DNA of 64,000 nt from Penium margaritaceum. Taxonomy: Eukaryota > Streptophyta > Zygnematophyceae > Desmidiales > Peniaceae. The notes under the pieces are model-generated. The model was given only the letters and a program-made list of their open reading frames with translations. It was not told the DNA's origin and did not search any database. Within the stretch, counting starts at the first letter, position 1, and each line of letters starts with the position of its first letter. Positions 26,386 through 38,115 of this stretch are shown here, piece by piece. The stretch lies in assembly GCA_023375785.1 (NCBI GenBank), contig SZWC01000546.1, positions 191,260-255,259 of the forward strand, given 5' to 3'. The position numbers were made by a program, and so were the translations under genes.

Positions 26386-29253
26386 AGTGGCACATGCCAC
26401 CTTTGTCAAGGCATTGCGCACAAAAGCCACACCGAGCCACCAGTATTATACCTTGTTTATACCTGCAAGGTCATGCTTACTACATCTGCACTGTGATTGT
26501 ACACTCGGACTGTGGCTGACTCGTGTTATGATCAATATTAGTAAAAGTCACTTGGATACATTTGTGGACATGGTCAGTGGCACATGCCAACCTTGTCAAG
26601 GAATTGCACACAATAGCCACACCGAGCCACCAGTATTCGACCTTCTTTATACCTGTAAAGGGCATGCCCAGTATATCTGTACTGTGATTAGACACTCTGA
26701 CCGTGGCTGCCTCGTGTTATAATTCATAACCATTTAAGGTACTTGGTAAACTTTGTGGTCATGGTCATTGGCACATGCAAACTTTGTCAAGGCATTGCGC
26801 ACAATAGTTACACCGAGCCACCAGTATTCTACCTTGTTTATATCTGCAAGGTTATGCCTATTATATCTGCACTGTGATTGGACACTCTGACCGTGGCTGA
26901 CTCGTGTTACGATTCGTAGAAGTTAAAGTCACTTGGTAAACTTTGTGGTCGTGGTCAGTGGCACATGCCAACTTTGTCAAGGCATTGCGCACAATAGCCA
27001 CAGCCAGCCACCAGTATTCTATCTCGTTTACACCTGCAAGATCATGCCTAGTACATCTGCACTTTGATTGGGCACTCTGACTGTGGCTGACTCGTGTTAC
27101 GATTCATAGGAGTTAAAGTCACTTGGTAAACTTTGTGGTCATGGTCAGTGGCACATGCCAACTTTATAAAGGCACTGCGCAAAAAAGCCACACCAAGCCA
27201 CCAGTATTGTACCTTGTTTGCACCTGTAAGATAATGTTTTGTAAATCTGTACTGTGATTGGACAATCTGACCGTGCCTGACTCGTGTTATAATCAATAGA
27301 AGTAAAAGTCACTTGGATACCTTTGTGGTCATGGTCAGTGGCACATGCCAACTTTGTCAAGGCATTGCGCACAATAGCCACACCAAGCCACCAGTATTCT
27401 ACCTTGTTCATACATGTAAGGTCATGCCCAGTATATCTGCACTTTGATTGGACACTCTGACCGTGGCTGACTCGTGTTATGATTCATAGCCGTTTGATGT
27501 ACTTTGTAAACTTTGTGGTCATGGTCAGTGGCACATACCAACTGTGTCAAGGCATTGCGCACAATAGCCGTGCTAAGCCACCAGTTTTTTACCCTGATTA
27601 TACCTGCAAGGTCATGCATATTAGGTGTGCACTGTGATTGGGTACTCTGACCGTGGCTGACTCGTGTTTTGACTCGTAGAAGTTAAAGTCACTTGGTAAA
27701 CTTTGTGGTCATGGTCAGGGGCACATGCAAACTTTGTCAAGGCATTGCGCACGATAGCCACACCGAGCCACCAGTCTTCTATCTTGTTTGTACCTGTACG
27801 ATCATGCCTAGTACATCTGCACTGTGATTGGACACTCTGACCATGGCTGACTCGTGTTATGATCAATAGAAGTAAAAGTCACTTGGATACATTTGTGGTC
27901 ATGGTGAGTGGCACATGCCAACTTTGTCAAGCCATTGCGCACAATAGCCGCACCGAGCCACCAGTATTCTACCGTGTTTGTACCTGCAAGGTCATGCCCA
28001 GTATATTTGCACTGTGATTGGACACTCTGACCGTGGCTGACTCGTGTTATGATCAATAGAAGTTAAAGTCACTTGGATACATTTGTGTTCATGGTCAGTG
28101 GGACATGCCAAATTTGTCAAGGCATTGCACACCATAGTCACACCGAGCCACCAGTATTCTACCTTGTTTGTACCTAAAATATCATGCCTAGTACATTTGC
28201 ACTATGATTGGACACTCTAACCGTGGCTTAGTCTTGTTATGATCAATAGAAGTAGAAATCACTTGGATATATTTGTGGTCATGGTCAGTGGCACATGCCA
28301 ACTTTGTCAAGGCATTGCGTACAATAGCCACACCGAGCCACCAGTATTCTACCTTGTTTATACCTACAAGGTCATGCCCAGTATTTCTGCACTGTTATTG
28401 GACACTCTGACCGTGGCTGACTCGTGTTATGATTCATAGCCGTTTAATGTACTTGGTAAACTTCGTGGTCATGGTCAGTGGCACATGCCAACTTTGTCAA
28501 GGCATTGCGCACAATAGCCGTGCCAAGCCACCGGTTTTATACCCTGTTTATACCTGCTAGGTCATGCATGTTAGATGTGCACTGTGATTGGGTACTCTGA
28601 CCGTGGCTGACTCGTGTTATGATTCGTAGAAGTTAAAGTCACTTGGTAAACTTTGTGGTCATGGTCAGAGGCACATGCAAACTTTGTCAAGGCATTGCGC
28701 ACAATAGCCACACCGAGCCACCAGTATTCTACCTTGTTTGTACCTCCAAGATCATGCCTAGTACATCTGCACTGTGATTGGACACTCTGACCGTGGCTGA
28801 CTCGTGTTATGATTTATAGCCATTTAGGGTACTAGGCAAAATTTGTGGTCATGGTCAGTGGCACATGCCAACGTTTTCAAGGCATTGCGCACAATAGCCG
28901 TGCCAAGCCACCAGTATTCTACCTTGTTTGTACCTGCAAGATCATTCCTAGTACATCTGCACTTTGATTGGACACTCTGACTGTGGCTGACTCGTGTTAT
29001 GATGAATAGAAGTAAAAGTCACTTGGATACATTTGTGGACATGGTCAGTGGCACATGCCAACTTTGTCAAGGCATTGCGCACAATAGCCATACCGAGCCA
29101 CCGGTATTCTACCTTGTTTGTACCTGCAAGATCATGCCTAGTACATCTGCACTGTGATTGGACACTCTGAACGTGGCTGACTCGTGTTATGATCAATAGA
29201 AGTAAAAGTCACTTGGATACATTTGTGGTCATGGTCAGTGGCACATGCCAATT
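26386..29253 (-). repeat. 190-bp satellite, block A2 (reverse orientation)
   Basis: About 15 monomers at exact 190-bp spacing; for example the (GA)CACTCTGA motif recurs at 27071, 27261, 27451, 27641, 27831 and 28021. Read on the minus strand, the monomers belong to types A, B and C described for the block at 52164-60035, with partial ABC order. Open frames of about 80 codons recur here because monomers lack stops in some frames. They shift frame at every monomer and are not genes. Confidence 0.95.
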
Positions 29254-29255
29254 NN
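29254..29255. other. Assembly join (NN) where satellite orientation flips
   Basis: Two N separate reverse-oriented satellite (left) from forward-oriented satellite (right). The monomers on both sides are incomplete, so the inversion may be a scaffolding product. Confidence 0.9.
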
Positions 29256-30086
29256 AGTGCAGATATACTGGGCATGACCTTGCAGGTATGAACAAGGTAG
29301 AATACTGGTGGCTCGGTGTAACTATAGTGCGCAATGCCTTGACAAAGTTGGCATGTTCCACTGACCATGACCACAAAGTTTACCAAGTACCTTAAACGGC
29401 TATGTTTCATAACACGAGTCACTCACGGTCAGAGTTTCTAATCACAGTGCAGATATACTAAGCATGACCTTTACAGGTATAAAGAAGGTAGAATAATAGT
29501 GGCTTGGTATGGCTATTGTGTGCAATGCCTTGACAAAGTTGGCATGTGCCACTGACCATGACCACAAAGTTTACCAAGTACCATAAACGGCTATGAATCA
29601 TAACAAGAGTCAGCCACGGACAGAGTGTCCAATCACAGCGTACATCTAATATGCATGACCTTGCAGGTATAAGCAAGGAAAAAAACCAGTGACTTGGCAC
29701 GGCTATTGTGCGCAATGCCTTGACAAAGTTGGCATGTGCCACTGACCATGACCACAAAGTTTACCACGTACCTTAAACGGCTATGAATCATAACACGAGT
29801 CAGCCAGGGTCAGAGTGTCCAATCACAGTGCAGATATACTGGGCATGACCTTGCCGGTATAAAGAAGTTAGATTACTGGTGGCGCGGTGTGGCTATTGAG
29901 CGCAATGTCTTGACAAAGTTGGCATGTGCCACTGACCATGACCATAAAGTTTACCAAGTGACTTTAACCTCTACGAATCGTAACACGAGTCGGCCATGGT
30001 CAGAGTACCCAATCACAGTTCAGATGTTATAGGCATGACCTTGCAGGTATAAACAAGGTAAAAAACTGGTGGCTTGGCACGACTTT
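29256..30086 (+). repeat. 190-bp satellite, block B
   Basis: About 4.4 monomers in forward orientation, starting AGTGCAGATATACTGGGC and running into LTR element 2. After removing elements 2 and 3, blocks B, C and D form one continuous array. Confidence 0.95.
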
Positions 30087-31161
30087 TGTCAAGAAAAAGA
30101 TCAATGGGTACAAGGCACTCCGCAACCCGACGATAGAATTCTTTATGAAGTACCTTCTTGTACTGGATTGCCCCCTCAGAGCCCTTATCCTGGAATATCC
30201 TCCAGAATATTCCACTGGTTTGGCTCAAGCACTGTACCGCGAGGAATCCAGCCGGCAGCTCCCCAATGGCCGACACCTGCTCCCGCGCGACCGAGCCAAC
30301 GGTTGCCACCTTCTGCACATCCCGCCCGCTCACCACCAACAAAAGAGCGCCTCGGTCTTCACTACGTGCCAAAGACGTCCGACGGCTCTGATCCGTTGGA
30401 GAAGCCAGCCGGCACCGGCACTACCAATGCCTCCATGCCCCGGCCTCTCATCCAAGGACTTAGGCGGAGTCACTTTGCGACTCCGTTATCGACGGCAGCC
30501 GTAGTAGCAGCAAGGCGGCTACGGTTATGACTAGCGTACTGCCCGACCTAGAATAGAAGCTACTATATATGTTCGTACCTCATGTACTAGGAGCTACCCT
30601 TCTGTGGTCATTCAGTTATCATTCAGGCTTGGCCTTATGGCCCACCACAACTCTTTGTTGGTGTTCATCATCCTGCTCATCATCTCAGTCTTCAGCATCC
30701 ACAAAGATGTATAGAAGTACTTGGGCGACATTGTTGTGCCGGCTCGCGCACCAGCTCTGCGGCAAGCAGAGGCAACCGACCTTGGAACTGGCAACCTGAC
30801 GCTGCGGCACCTTCAACCGCCCTTCGGTTCTTGTATCTTCATTGTAGTCTCGTCTCATGTTCATCAGCCCGCGCTTCGACGCTGCGGCACATGGATTCTG
30901 CCGGCCCGTGCCTTGGCGCTTCGGCCTCGCGGCCCGCGCCTCGGCACTGCCCTCACTTCTTCAAGCTCTGCTTATCTTCTCATTGTTATGGTGAATGATC
31001 CCTACATCAGCGCTCGTGCATGTGCACCGCGCCCACTCATCTTCCTGTCTGATCCTAATTCGCAGTGCTCGTCCCTCGGACCGCGGCCCCGCATTCCAGA
31101 CTGTCATATCTTCCTCTTCGCTTCAGTTGATGATTCCCATGACGCTTGCATTTTCCCAACA
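30087..31161 (+). repeat. 5' LTR of element 2
   Basis: 1,075 bp. A TATA box candidate, CTACTATATATG, occurs at about 30561 (33186 in the right LTR), followed by a C/T-rich transcribed part. The junction to the interior is CCCAACA followed by TGGTATCAGAGCT. Confidence 0.88.
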
Positions 31162-31174
31162 TGGTATCAGAGCT
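31162..31174 (+). other. Primer-binding site of element 2
   Basis: TGGTATCAGAGCT directly after the left LTR matches the initiator-Met tRNA complement typical of plant Copia elements. Confidence 0.9.
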
Positions 31175-31220
31175 GAAAGATTCTTCAATATGTCCCTACT
31201 CGCTACCTCTTTATCACAAC

Positions 31221-31616
31221 ATGCCTGACGCCAAAAACGCCGTCCCGAAGCGCACACGCAGTTCTCGTCTTCCTCGCACATCCGTGCAGCGTAGGCACGA
31301 CAACGACTGTAACAGCACTGCATCTTCGCTCAGCAGCCTTACCTCCCTGGCAACATGGCATTACTCCTCCTCTGTACATTCCCCATCCGCAGCAGTGCAA
31401 CCGCCAGCAGTTCAAATTAACATCAACTCTCTGGCGCGACAGAACCACCTGTCCCCTCTGCCGACTCTCTCCCTCTATCATCCTCGCAACACCATCACAG
31501 CAGCCACAGCAGCAGCAGAATCAGCACAGCAAGAAGCAGCATTGGCATCCGCAGCAAACACAATCAGCCACAACTCACTCTCTCCTGCGGCGCGACAGAC
31601 TGATCTGTCCCCTTGA
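31221..31616 (+). CDS. Hypothetical frame at the gag position of element 2
   Basis: 131 codons from an ATG 60 bp downstream of the primer site (MPDAKNAVPKRTRSSRLP). The start is basic; the remainder is Ser/Ala/Gln-rich, with an internal duplication seen as ARQNHLSP and ARQTDLSP (DNA copies near 31420 and 31580). Its position is that of gag in LTR elements, but no capsid or zinc-knuckle motif is visible. It could be a relic or non-coding. Confidence 0.3.
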   Translation: MPDAKNAVPKRTRSSRLPRTSVQRRHDNDCNSTASSLSSLTSLATWHYSSSVHSPSAAVQPPAVQININSLARQNHLSPLPTLSLYHPRNTITAATAAAESAQQEAALASAANTISHNSLSPAARQTDLSP

Positions 31617-31671
31617 CCGCCCCTTTTCTCCCTTCACAAGCAACAGCTTCTCAGAAGTATGTACCTATCAC

Positions 31672-32385
31672 GTGCCACATCATCTTCAAAAGGAAACAAC
31701 TCTCCTCTATGGTTTCACCCTGTCCTGCAGCAGCAGCAGCAGCAACAGTAGATTCAACGTCATCAATGGGTCCTTCATGAAGCAGCTCCCTTCTCACAAT
31801 CGAAAACAACATCCTTTCCCCAAACATACCAGCACAACAGCAGATCCTTCCATGCGGCACAACAGTTATGTTTGTTCCTCTGATTGCTCCTACCCTTCAC
31901 AACGCACCTGGTACTTCTCCGTTCCTACCACATCTCCCTCCAGCACGGAGCATCGATCACCGTCAGCAACAACGCTCACACCATACATCAAGAACAGCTC
32001 TCTTTGGGACTACGCTCTCACTCCATCTCCTGTCAACCAGCATTACCAACAACAAAAGCAGAAACTCCAGCAACTCAAGAGGAACCTCACCTCTGTAGCA
32101 TCAACAACCAGTCATCCTTCAAGGTCCTCTGGTCCACTGGTCTCAGTCGACTTCGCATCCGCAATGCAGCCATCCTCGCACCAGAGGTTCCTGGCACATA
32201 CAGCCGCACAACATCCAGCAACAGGCACAGACTCACCCTGGACAAACGACGGCAGCTTGCCTAAACTTCTCAACTTCATCCACGGTCTCACATCATCAGG
32301 CTCCTTCCCTCAAACAAAACCAGCATCCCTCCTACTGTTCAACAGCGGTGCCTGTCGACCTCTCAATTGGCCTCACACCTTTTAA
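31672..32385 (+). CDS. Hypothetical 237-codon frame in element 2
   Basis: An open frame of 237 residues (start MPHHLQKETTLLYGF) fills much of the element interior. It is rich in Ser, Thr, Gln and His, with CAG/CAA/AAC runs and no recognised motif. Downstream it is followed by another 300 bp without coding signs, then the polypurine tract. Low-complexity codon use makes a functional protein doubtful. Confidence 0.3.
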   Translation: MPHHLQKETTLLYGFTLSCSSSSSNSRFNVINGSFMKQLPSHNRKQHPFPKHTSTTADPSMRHNSYVCSSDCSYPSQRTWYFSVPTTSPSSTEHRSPSATTLTPYIKNSSLWDYALTPSPVNQHYQQQKQKLQQLKRNLTSVASTTSHPSRSSGPLVSVDFASAMQPSSHQRFLAHTAAQHPATGTDSPWTNDGSLPKLLNFIHGLTSSGSFPQTKPASLLLFNSGACRPLNWPHTF

Positions 32386-32698
32386 TGCTTCCCAGTACTC
32401 TTGAAACAACATAATCAGCAAACCTCAACCCCTCCTCCACGATGTGACAAACGTACCTGGTTACTCGGCACCATCAAGACCACGACTCCAGACGACAGCA
32501 AGCAGCCACCAGTACAACACTCAGTGGCATCAATCCCATAAAATTAGCAAGGTATCATCTGNTACTCCTGCCTCCTCCTCCTCACTGCCCCAGTCACTTC
32601 GCCATCCTGCCAAGTCCATCAAAATCAATACTGCAGCCTTCAGAAAACGACTCCTTTGCAACTCCATAATTGTCGTGCCTTGCACCATTGAGGGGGCC

Positions 32699-33827
32699 TG
32701 TCAGCAAAAAGATCAATGGGTACAAGGCACTCTGCAACCCGACGAAAGAATTCTTTATGAAGTACTCCCTAGTACTGGATTGCCCCCTCGGAGCCCATAT
32801 CCTGGAATACCCTCCGGAATATTCCACTGGTTCGGCTCAAGCACTGTACCGCGAGGAATCTAGCCGGCAGCTCCCCAATGGCCGACACCTACTCCCGCGC
32901 AACCAAGCCAACGGTTGCCACCTTCCGCACATCCCGCCCAATCACCACCAACAAAAGAGCGCCTCGGTCTTCACTACGTGCCAAAGACGTCCGACGGCTC
33001 TGATCCGTTGGAGAAGCCAGCCGGCACCGGCACTATCAATGCCTCCACGCCCCGGCCTCTCGTTCAAGGACTCAGGCGGAGTCGCTTCGCGACTCCGTTA
33101 TCGGTGTCAGCCGCAGTAGTAGCAGCGCGGCTAAGGTTACGACTAGCATAGTGCCCGCCATAGGCTTGGACCTAGAATAGAAGCTACTATATATGTGCGT
33201 ACCTCGTGTATTAGGAGCTACCCTTTTGTGGTCATTCTGTTATCAATCAATTATCATGCTTTGTTTCTCAGCCCGGGCTCTCGCCCTGCCCCTACTCAGG
33301 CTCGGCCTTATGGCCCGCCTTTGTCGCTGTTCATCATCCTGCTTATCGTCTCAGTCTTCAGCGGCCACTCAGATGTATTGAAGTACTTAGGCCGCATTGT
33401 CATGCCAGCCCGCACACCAGCGCCGCGGCAAGCACAGGCAACCGGCCTTGGTACAAGCAACCTCACGCTGCAGCACCTTCAACCGTCCTTCAGTTCTTGT
33501 ATCTCCACTGTAATCTCCTCTCATGTTGATCAGCCCGCGCTTCGATGCTGCGGTACACGGATTCAGCCGGCCCGTACCTTGGCGCTTCAGCCTTGCGGCC
33601 CGTGCCTCGCCACTGTCCCCACTTCTTAAAGCTCAGCTTATCTTCTCATCGTTATGGTGACTGATCCCTACATCAGCCCTCGAGCATGTGCACTGCGCCC
33701 ACTCATGTTCTTGTCTGATCCTAATTCGCAGCGCTCCTCCCTCGGACCGCGGCCCCGCATTCCAGACTGTCATCTCTTCCTCTCCGCTTCAGTTGATGAT
33801 TCCCATGACGCTTGCATTTTCCCAACA
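32699..33827 (+). repeat. 3' LTR of element 2
   Basis: 1,129 bp, beginning TGTCAGCAAAAAGATC and ending CCCAACA. Clearly homologous to the left LTR, with many substitutions and small indels (about 54 bp longer), so the element is fairly old. Confidence 0.88.
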
Positions 33828-34940
33828 GCTATTGTGCGCAATGTCTTGACAAAGCTGGCATGTGCCACTAACCATGACCACAAAGATTACCAAGTACCTT
33901 AAACGGCTATGAATCATAACACGAGTCAGCCACGGTCAGACTGTCCAATCACAGTGCAGATATACTAGGCATGACCTTACAGGTATAAACAAGGTAGAAT
34001 ACTGGTGGCTTGGTGTGGCTATTCTGCGCAATGCCTTAACACAGTTGGCATGTGCCCCTGACCATGACTACAAAGTTTACCAAGTGACTTTATCTTCTAC
34101 GAATCGTAACACGAGTCAGCCACTGTCAAGGTGTCCAATCATAGAAAACATCTAATATGCATGACCTTCCACGTATAAACAAGGTAAGAACCCGGTGGCT
34201 TGGCACGGCTATTGTGCGCAATGCCTTGACAAAGTTGGCATGTGCCACTGACCATGACCACATAGTTTACCAAGTACCTTAAACGGCTATGAATCATAAC
34301 ACGAGTCAGCCACGGCCAGAGTGTCCAATCACATTGCAGATACAATAGGCATGACCTTACATGTATAAACAAAGTAGAATACAGGAGGCTCGTTGTGGCT
34401 ATTATGCGTAATGCCTTGACAAAGTTGGCATGTGCCACTGACCATGACCACAAATATATCCAAGTGACACTTACTTCTATGAATCATAACACGAGTCAGC
34501 CACGGTCACAGTGACCAATCACAGTTCAGATGTACTATGCATGACCTTGCAGGTATCAACAAGGTAGAACACTAGTGGCTTGGTACGGCTATTGTGCGCA
34601 ATGTCTTGACAAAGTTGGCATGTGCCACTGACCATAACCACAAAGTTTACCAAGTACCTTAAACGGCTATGAATCATAACACGAGTCAGCCACGGTCAGA
34701 GTTTCCAATCACAGCGCACATCTAATATGCATGTTCTTGCAGTTATAAACAAGGTAAAAAACCGGTGGCTTGATATGGCTATTGTGCTTAATGCCTTGAC
34801 AAAGTTGGCACGTGCCACTGACCATGACCACAAAGTTTACCAAGTACCTTAAACGGCTATGAATCATAACACGAGTCAGCCACGATCAGAGTGTCCAATC
34901 ACAGCACATATGTACTAGGCATGATATTGCAAGTACAAAC
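33828..34940 (+). repeat. 190-bp satellite, block C
   Basis: About 5.9 monomers in forward orientation between LTR elements 2 and 3. The left edge continues the monomer broken by element 2; the right edge ends GTACAAAC at the insertion point of element 3. Confidence 0.95.
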
Positions 34941-35549
34941 TGTCAGAAGAATACAGACACGAGAACATCAGCGGCAAAAGCAGGCAGAAGCGTCAAAACA
35001 CGCAAGCATACGTCAGCAAAGTGACGTAGGCAAGGGCGGTCCGAGGAGTTAGTCGCGAGAGCTGATAGAAGCTGAGAGGCGAGATAGCTGAGGTAGATGG
35101 TTGATGTGAGAAGGAGTGCTGGCAAGATGAGTGATGATTGGTCGAGTGTGAGAGCTGAGCGAAGGAGCGAGAGTGACGGAGCGAAGTGTTGAGAGGAGTT
35201 GGCAAAGACAAAGAATGTGAGGAGCGAGCAGAGCGAAGACACGGCGGCAAAGCCGCGGAACCAAAGGGGAACAAGATGAGTAGAACTGTTCTGCTTGACT
35301 CGAGGGAATGAACCTCCTCGGTATATATGGACAGAACAGGACAAATGTATGTGCAATGGCTTCTTCCCACTTGACGGACGTGGGTGACAGGTGTCACTTT
35401 TTTAGGGGATAACTCGGTCTCAACGGTCCTGAGATCCTACTGTTGGTGACCGAGGTGGTTCAGACTTGAGCTTGAACCGTTATTGAGAAAAGGCAGATCT
35501 TTTCCTTGCCGAGTGACCAGAGTGAGTTTCTTGATGCCAATTTCTCACA
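34941..35549 (-). repeat. 3' LTR of element 3
   Basis: 609 bp. A TATA-like run, TATATATGG, lies near 35318 (plus-strand view). Similarity to the other LTR is high across the full length. Confidence 0.9.
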
Positions 35550-35610
35550 CCCCCCTTGAAATTCACAATGGTCATTCAGGCAGTTCAGATAGGCTGATCC
35601 ATGAGTATTT

Positions 35611-36003
35611 TTAGTCCTCTTCTGTTGAAGATGTGGCCACTGATAGTGGGGAAGGAGGACCAGGAAGATACTCAAGGTGGGGAACCCTCAGTGGTGCCGG
35701 GAGGTCTCTCACCCTGACCCGTTGTGGACGACTGAGCCATCGACGCTCTCCTCTCGTTTCGCTGACTTCTCTCAGTTCCAAAGTTAGAGCGTAGATGTCA
35801 CATACCTGAACATCATAGTGTCTGAGAGATGATCGGAAGGGCTCTTCAGTAGTGAGCCAGAGAATGAGAAGTTCCTGATACTCAGCATAGAAGTAGTCTT
35901 GCCAGTATCGGGCAACTTCTTGATTGTCGTTGAAGTTGTAGTGGTCAGAGTGGAAGTAGCCTCTTCGCTGAGAGAAGATGGTCCAGAGATTGATATGGCG
36001 CAT
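35611..36003 (-). CDS. Hypothetical 130-residue protein of element 3
   Basis: Minus-strand frame, start MRHINLWTIFSQRRGYF. Unlike the other frames in the LTR elements, it is not low-complexity: it is rich in aromatic and charged residues (for example RYWQDYFYAEYQELLILWL) and ends in a Pro/Ser tail, reading like a folded, largely helical domain. It lies just upstream of the 3' LTR, where gag is not expected. I recognise no family. It could be a gag fragment, a captured host exon or chance. Confidence 0.35.
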   Translation of the reverse strand: MRHINLWTIFSQRRGYFHSDHYNFNDNQEVARYWQDYFYAEYQELLILWLTTEEPFRSSLRHYDVQVCDIYALTLELREVSETRGERRWLSRPQRVRVRDLPAPLRVPHLEYLPGPPSPLSVATSSTEED

Positions 36004-36109
36004 CTCTACATTCGTAGTTCTTCATAGAGTTGTGTGCCAGATGTGGTAGTTGTGGATTCCACTAGAGTTGAAGTGAAGAATTGGAATCCGTCTGGCAATG
36101 CCGAATGTT

Positions 36110-36532
36110 TCAGGAGAGATTTGCCGTTGGTCCCACCAAGAGGTTGAACGTTGTCCCGCCGTGTGGATTTGGTTGAAGGGATGGAGTCAGGTCTGGCAGA
36201 GACTGAAAGGAGAGAAACCCACTGGAGGATGAAGTGAGAGCAGATGTTACGTTTTTGTGTTGGAGAAGGTATGTTGTTCGGGGAGGAGAAGATTCGACCA
36301 TGTGAAGGCGCTGTCCAGGTTTAGGGATAGTGGAGGAAGGGGAAGCAATTTGTGATTTAGTGGGAGCGCAGACTGGTTGAGTGTGTTGATGGAGGTTTCG
36401 GCGTGAGGGCAGGTCGCCGCGGAACAGGTGATACGACTGGGCAGATCCTCGTGTCGAGCTTGAAGGTGATGCAGATGATGAGGAATTGATTGACGATGAA
36501 GTGGGTTTCGGCGTGGGCGCAGGTCGTCGCAA
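36110..36532 (-). CDS. Hypothetical Ser/Pro-rich frame of element 3
   Basis: 140 codons on the minus strand (start MRRPAPTPKPTSSS), overlapping in another frame with 36247-36687. Both read through the tandem-like section at 36380-37140 and share motifs such as LFRGDLPSRRN, so the apparent repeats are DNA-driven. No known domain. Probably non-coding or a decayed gag. Confidence 0.2.
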   Translation of the reverse strand: MRRPAPTPKPTSSSINSSSSASPSSSTRGSAQSYHLFRGDLPSRRNLHQHTQPVCAPTKSQIASPSSTIPKPGQRLHMVESSPPRTTYLLQHKNVTSALTSSSSGFLSFQSLPDLTPSLQPNPHGGTTFNLLVGPTANLS

Positions 36533-37140
36533 AAATGGGCGATGCGACCTGGCGGATTCTTATGCCGAGTGGAGCGGAAGCGGATGACTGCGGAGGAATG
36601 ATGGATGATTGAGTGGGCGCAGGGGCGAGACAACGTGCGCGATTTAAAGAGGAGAGTAGGATGCAACAAGGGTAAGGCAGGTGCCAACGCGTCGCGAGAA
36701 ATCTGTTGCTGGCGTGGGTGCAGGCTGCTGCGAAGCGGGCAGCTAGCTCGTGCAGATCCTAGTGCCGTTCACAGATGCTGGTGATTGTTGATGAAGCGGA
36801 GGCTGATGACGATGGCTGAGTGGGCGCAGGGGCGAACCACGTGCGCTGCAGGAAGTTTTGGCGTGGGCACAGGTTGTCGCGGAAAAGGCGATGCGACCGG
36901 GCGGATCCTTGTGCCGAGCTGAGAGCGATGCAAAGCTGAGGAAATGATTGATTGATGAGTGGGCGTAGGGGCGAACCACGTGTACTGCGGATGTATTCGG
37001 CATGGGTGCAGGTCATCGCGGAATGGGCAATGCGACCGGGCGGATCCTTGTGCCGAGCTGAAGACGATTTTCAGAAGTGGAGGAAGAAATTGATTGATGA
37101 GTGGGCGCAGGGGCGGAACCTCATGCGCAAAGAGACGATG
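36380..37140. repeat. Degenerate 110-150-bp repeats inside element 3
   Basis: A module containing GGCGTGGG(C/T)(G/A)CAGGT, a GCGATGCGACC-like string, GCGGATCCTTGTGCCGAG and GAGTGGGCGCAGGGGCG recurs roughly five times (GGATCCT-type landmarks near 36443, 36557, 36754, 36902, 37043). Spacing varies between about 110 and 200 bp. Confidence 0.75.
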
Positions 37141-37398
37141 CTGATGAGGATGATGGATGGACAACGGTGCGGATGATGCTGATGATGGTGAGGCGGAGAT
37201 GAGGCAAGAATGAGTGCCTAATGAAGTAGAGGAAACTGGAGCGAGGAGGAGGAGGAATGACGGAGATGAGCGAAGATGAAGGCCGAAGGCTGATGTTGAT
37301 GGAGAAGACGGGAGACAGGAAGCAACTCAAGCGGAGAGAGCCGAGATGAGACGCGGTGCGGCAGGTGGGCAAAGCGGTACAGCTGCTTCTTCTGTGTT

Positions 37399-37625
37399 CA
37401 GGAGAGTGACGGCTTGTTCCCCAGTTGGTTCGGAAGTGGGAGCAGGAAGACTGGTGGTGTCCGATATCCTGTCAGCTGGAAGAAGTTGGCTGCGGTAGAG
37501 GGAGTCAGGCAGCGGGCAGGTCCACTGGACCGCTGATGTCAGGAGAGTGACGGCTTGTTCCCCAGTTGGCTTGGAAGTCAAAGCAGGAAGACTGTTGGTG
37601 TCCGATATCCTGACGGCAGGAGTTT
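37399..37625. repeat. 141-bp-offset duplication inside element 3
   Basis: A segment of about 85 bp starting CAGGAGAGTGACGGCTTGTT at 37399 recurs at 37540, ending in GTGTCCGATATCCTG. The remaining interior up to the primer site (37630-38103) shows no recognisable gene. Confidence 0.85.
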
Positions 37626-38115
37626 TGGTTGCAGCTGTTGACGAGGCGAGGAGGCGATGCAAGAGAGCGGTTCAAGATGATGGACGCGGGCGGGCTGAGG
37701 ATGACGGTGAGGAGGGGCAGATGAGGCTGATAAGGTAGGATGAAAGAGGAGGAGATGCTTGCAGAGGCATATGTGATGAGGGGCAGCAGATGGTGGGCGG
37801 CAGGAAGCTTCTTGGTAGTTGACGGCAGATGGAGGCTCAAAAGTTACTTGCAGCTGATGTGGGCGACAAGTCACCGGTAGTTGGCCATGGGCACGGGAAT
37901 GGGCGCAGGGCTTCCTTGGGATGACAAGGCATTTCTTCCGCGTGGAGAACTCGTCAGGCGCGACTGCTGATGTCAGTTGCAGATGAAGCGGAGAGGCGCG
38001 GGGTGACGGCAGCGGCGACAGATGAATGTGAGCATAAGTAAAGGAGAAGAGATGCCGGCAGAGTGATGACGCAGTTCCAAGGCACCAGGTGATGTTGCTT
38101 GATGCTCTAATACCA

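Larger units (their letters stand above)
30087..33827 (+). mobile_element. LTR element 2, non-autonomous Copia-like
   Basis: LTRs at 30087-31161 (1,075 bp) and 32699-33827 (1,129 bp) start TGTCA(A/G)(G/C)AAAAAGATC and end TTTTCCCAACA. A textbook primer site, TGGTATCAGAGCT, directly follows the left LTR, and a tract GAGGGGGCC directly precedes the right LTR. The insertion lies inside the satellite sequence GGCACGGCTATTG. The flanking 5-mers ACTTT and GCTAT are only a 3/5 match, so the target duplication is eroded or the left edge is altered. The 1.5-kb interior has no pol domain; an N at 32562 marks a join. Confidence 0.88.

Noticed and set aside
26387-29422. Recurring ~80-residue frames with RNALTKLACATDHDHK- or TRVSHGQSVQSQ-type sequences, also across 33.8-41.8 and 52.2-60.0 kb.
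   Set aside because: They read the 190-bp satellite. 190 is not a multiple of three, so each frame ends after about 1.3 monomers; this is the signature of repeat shadows.
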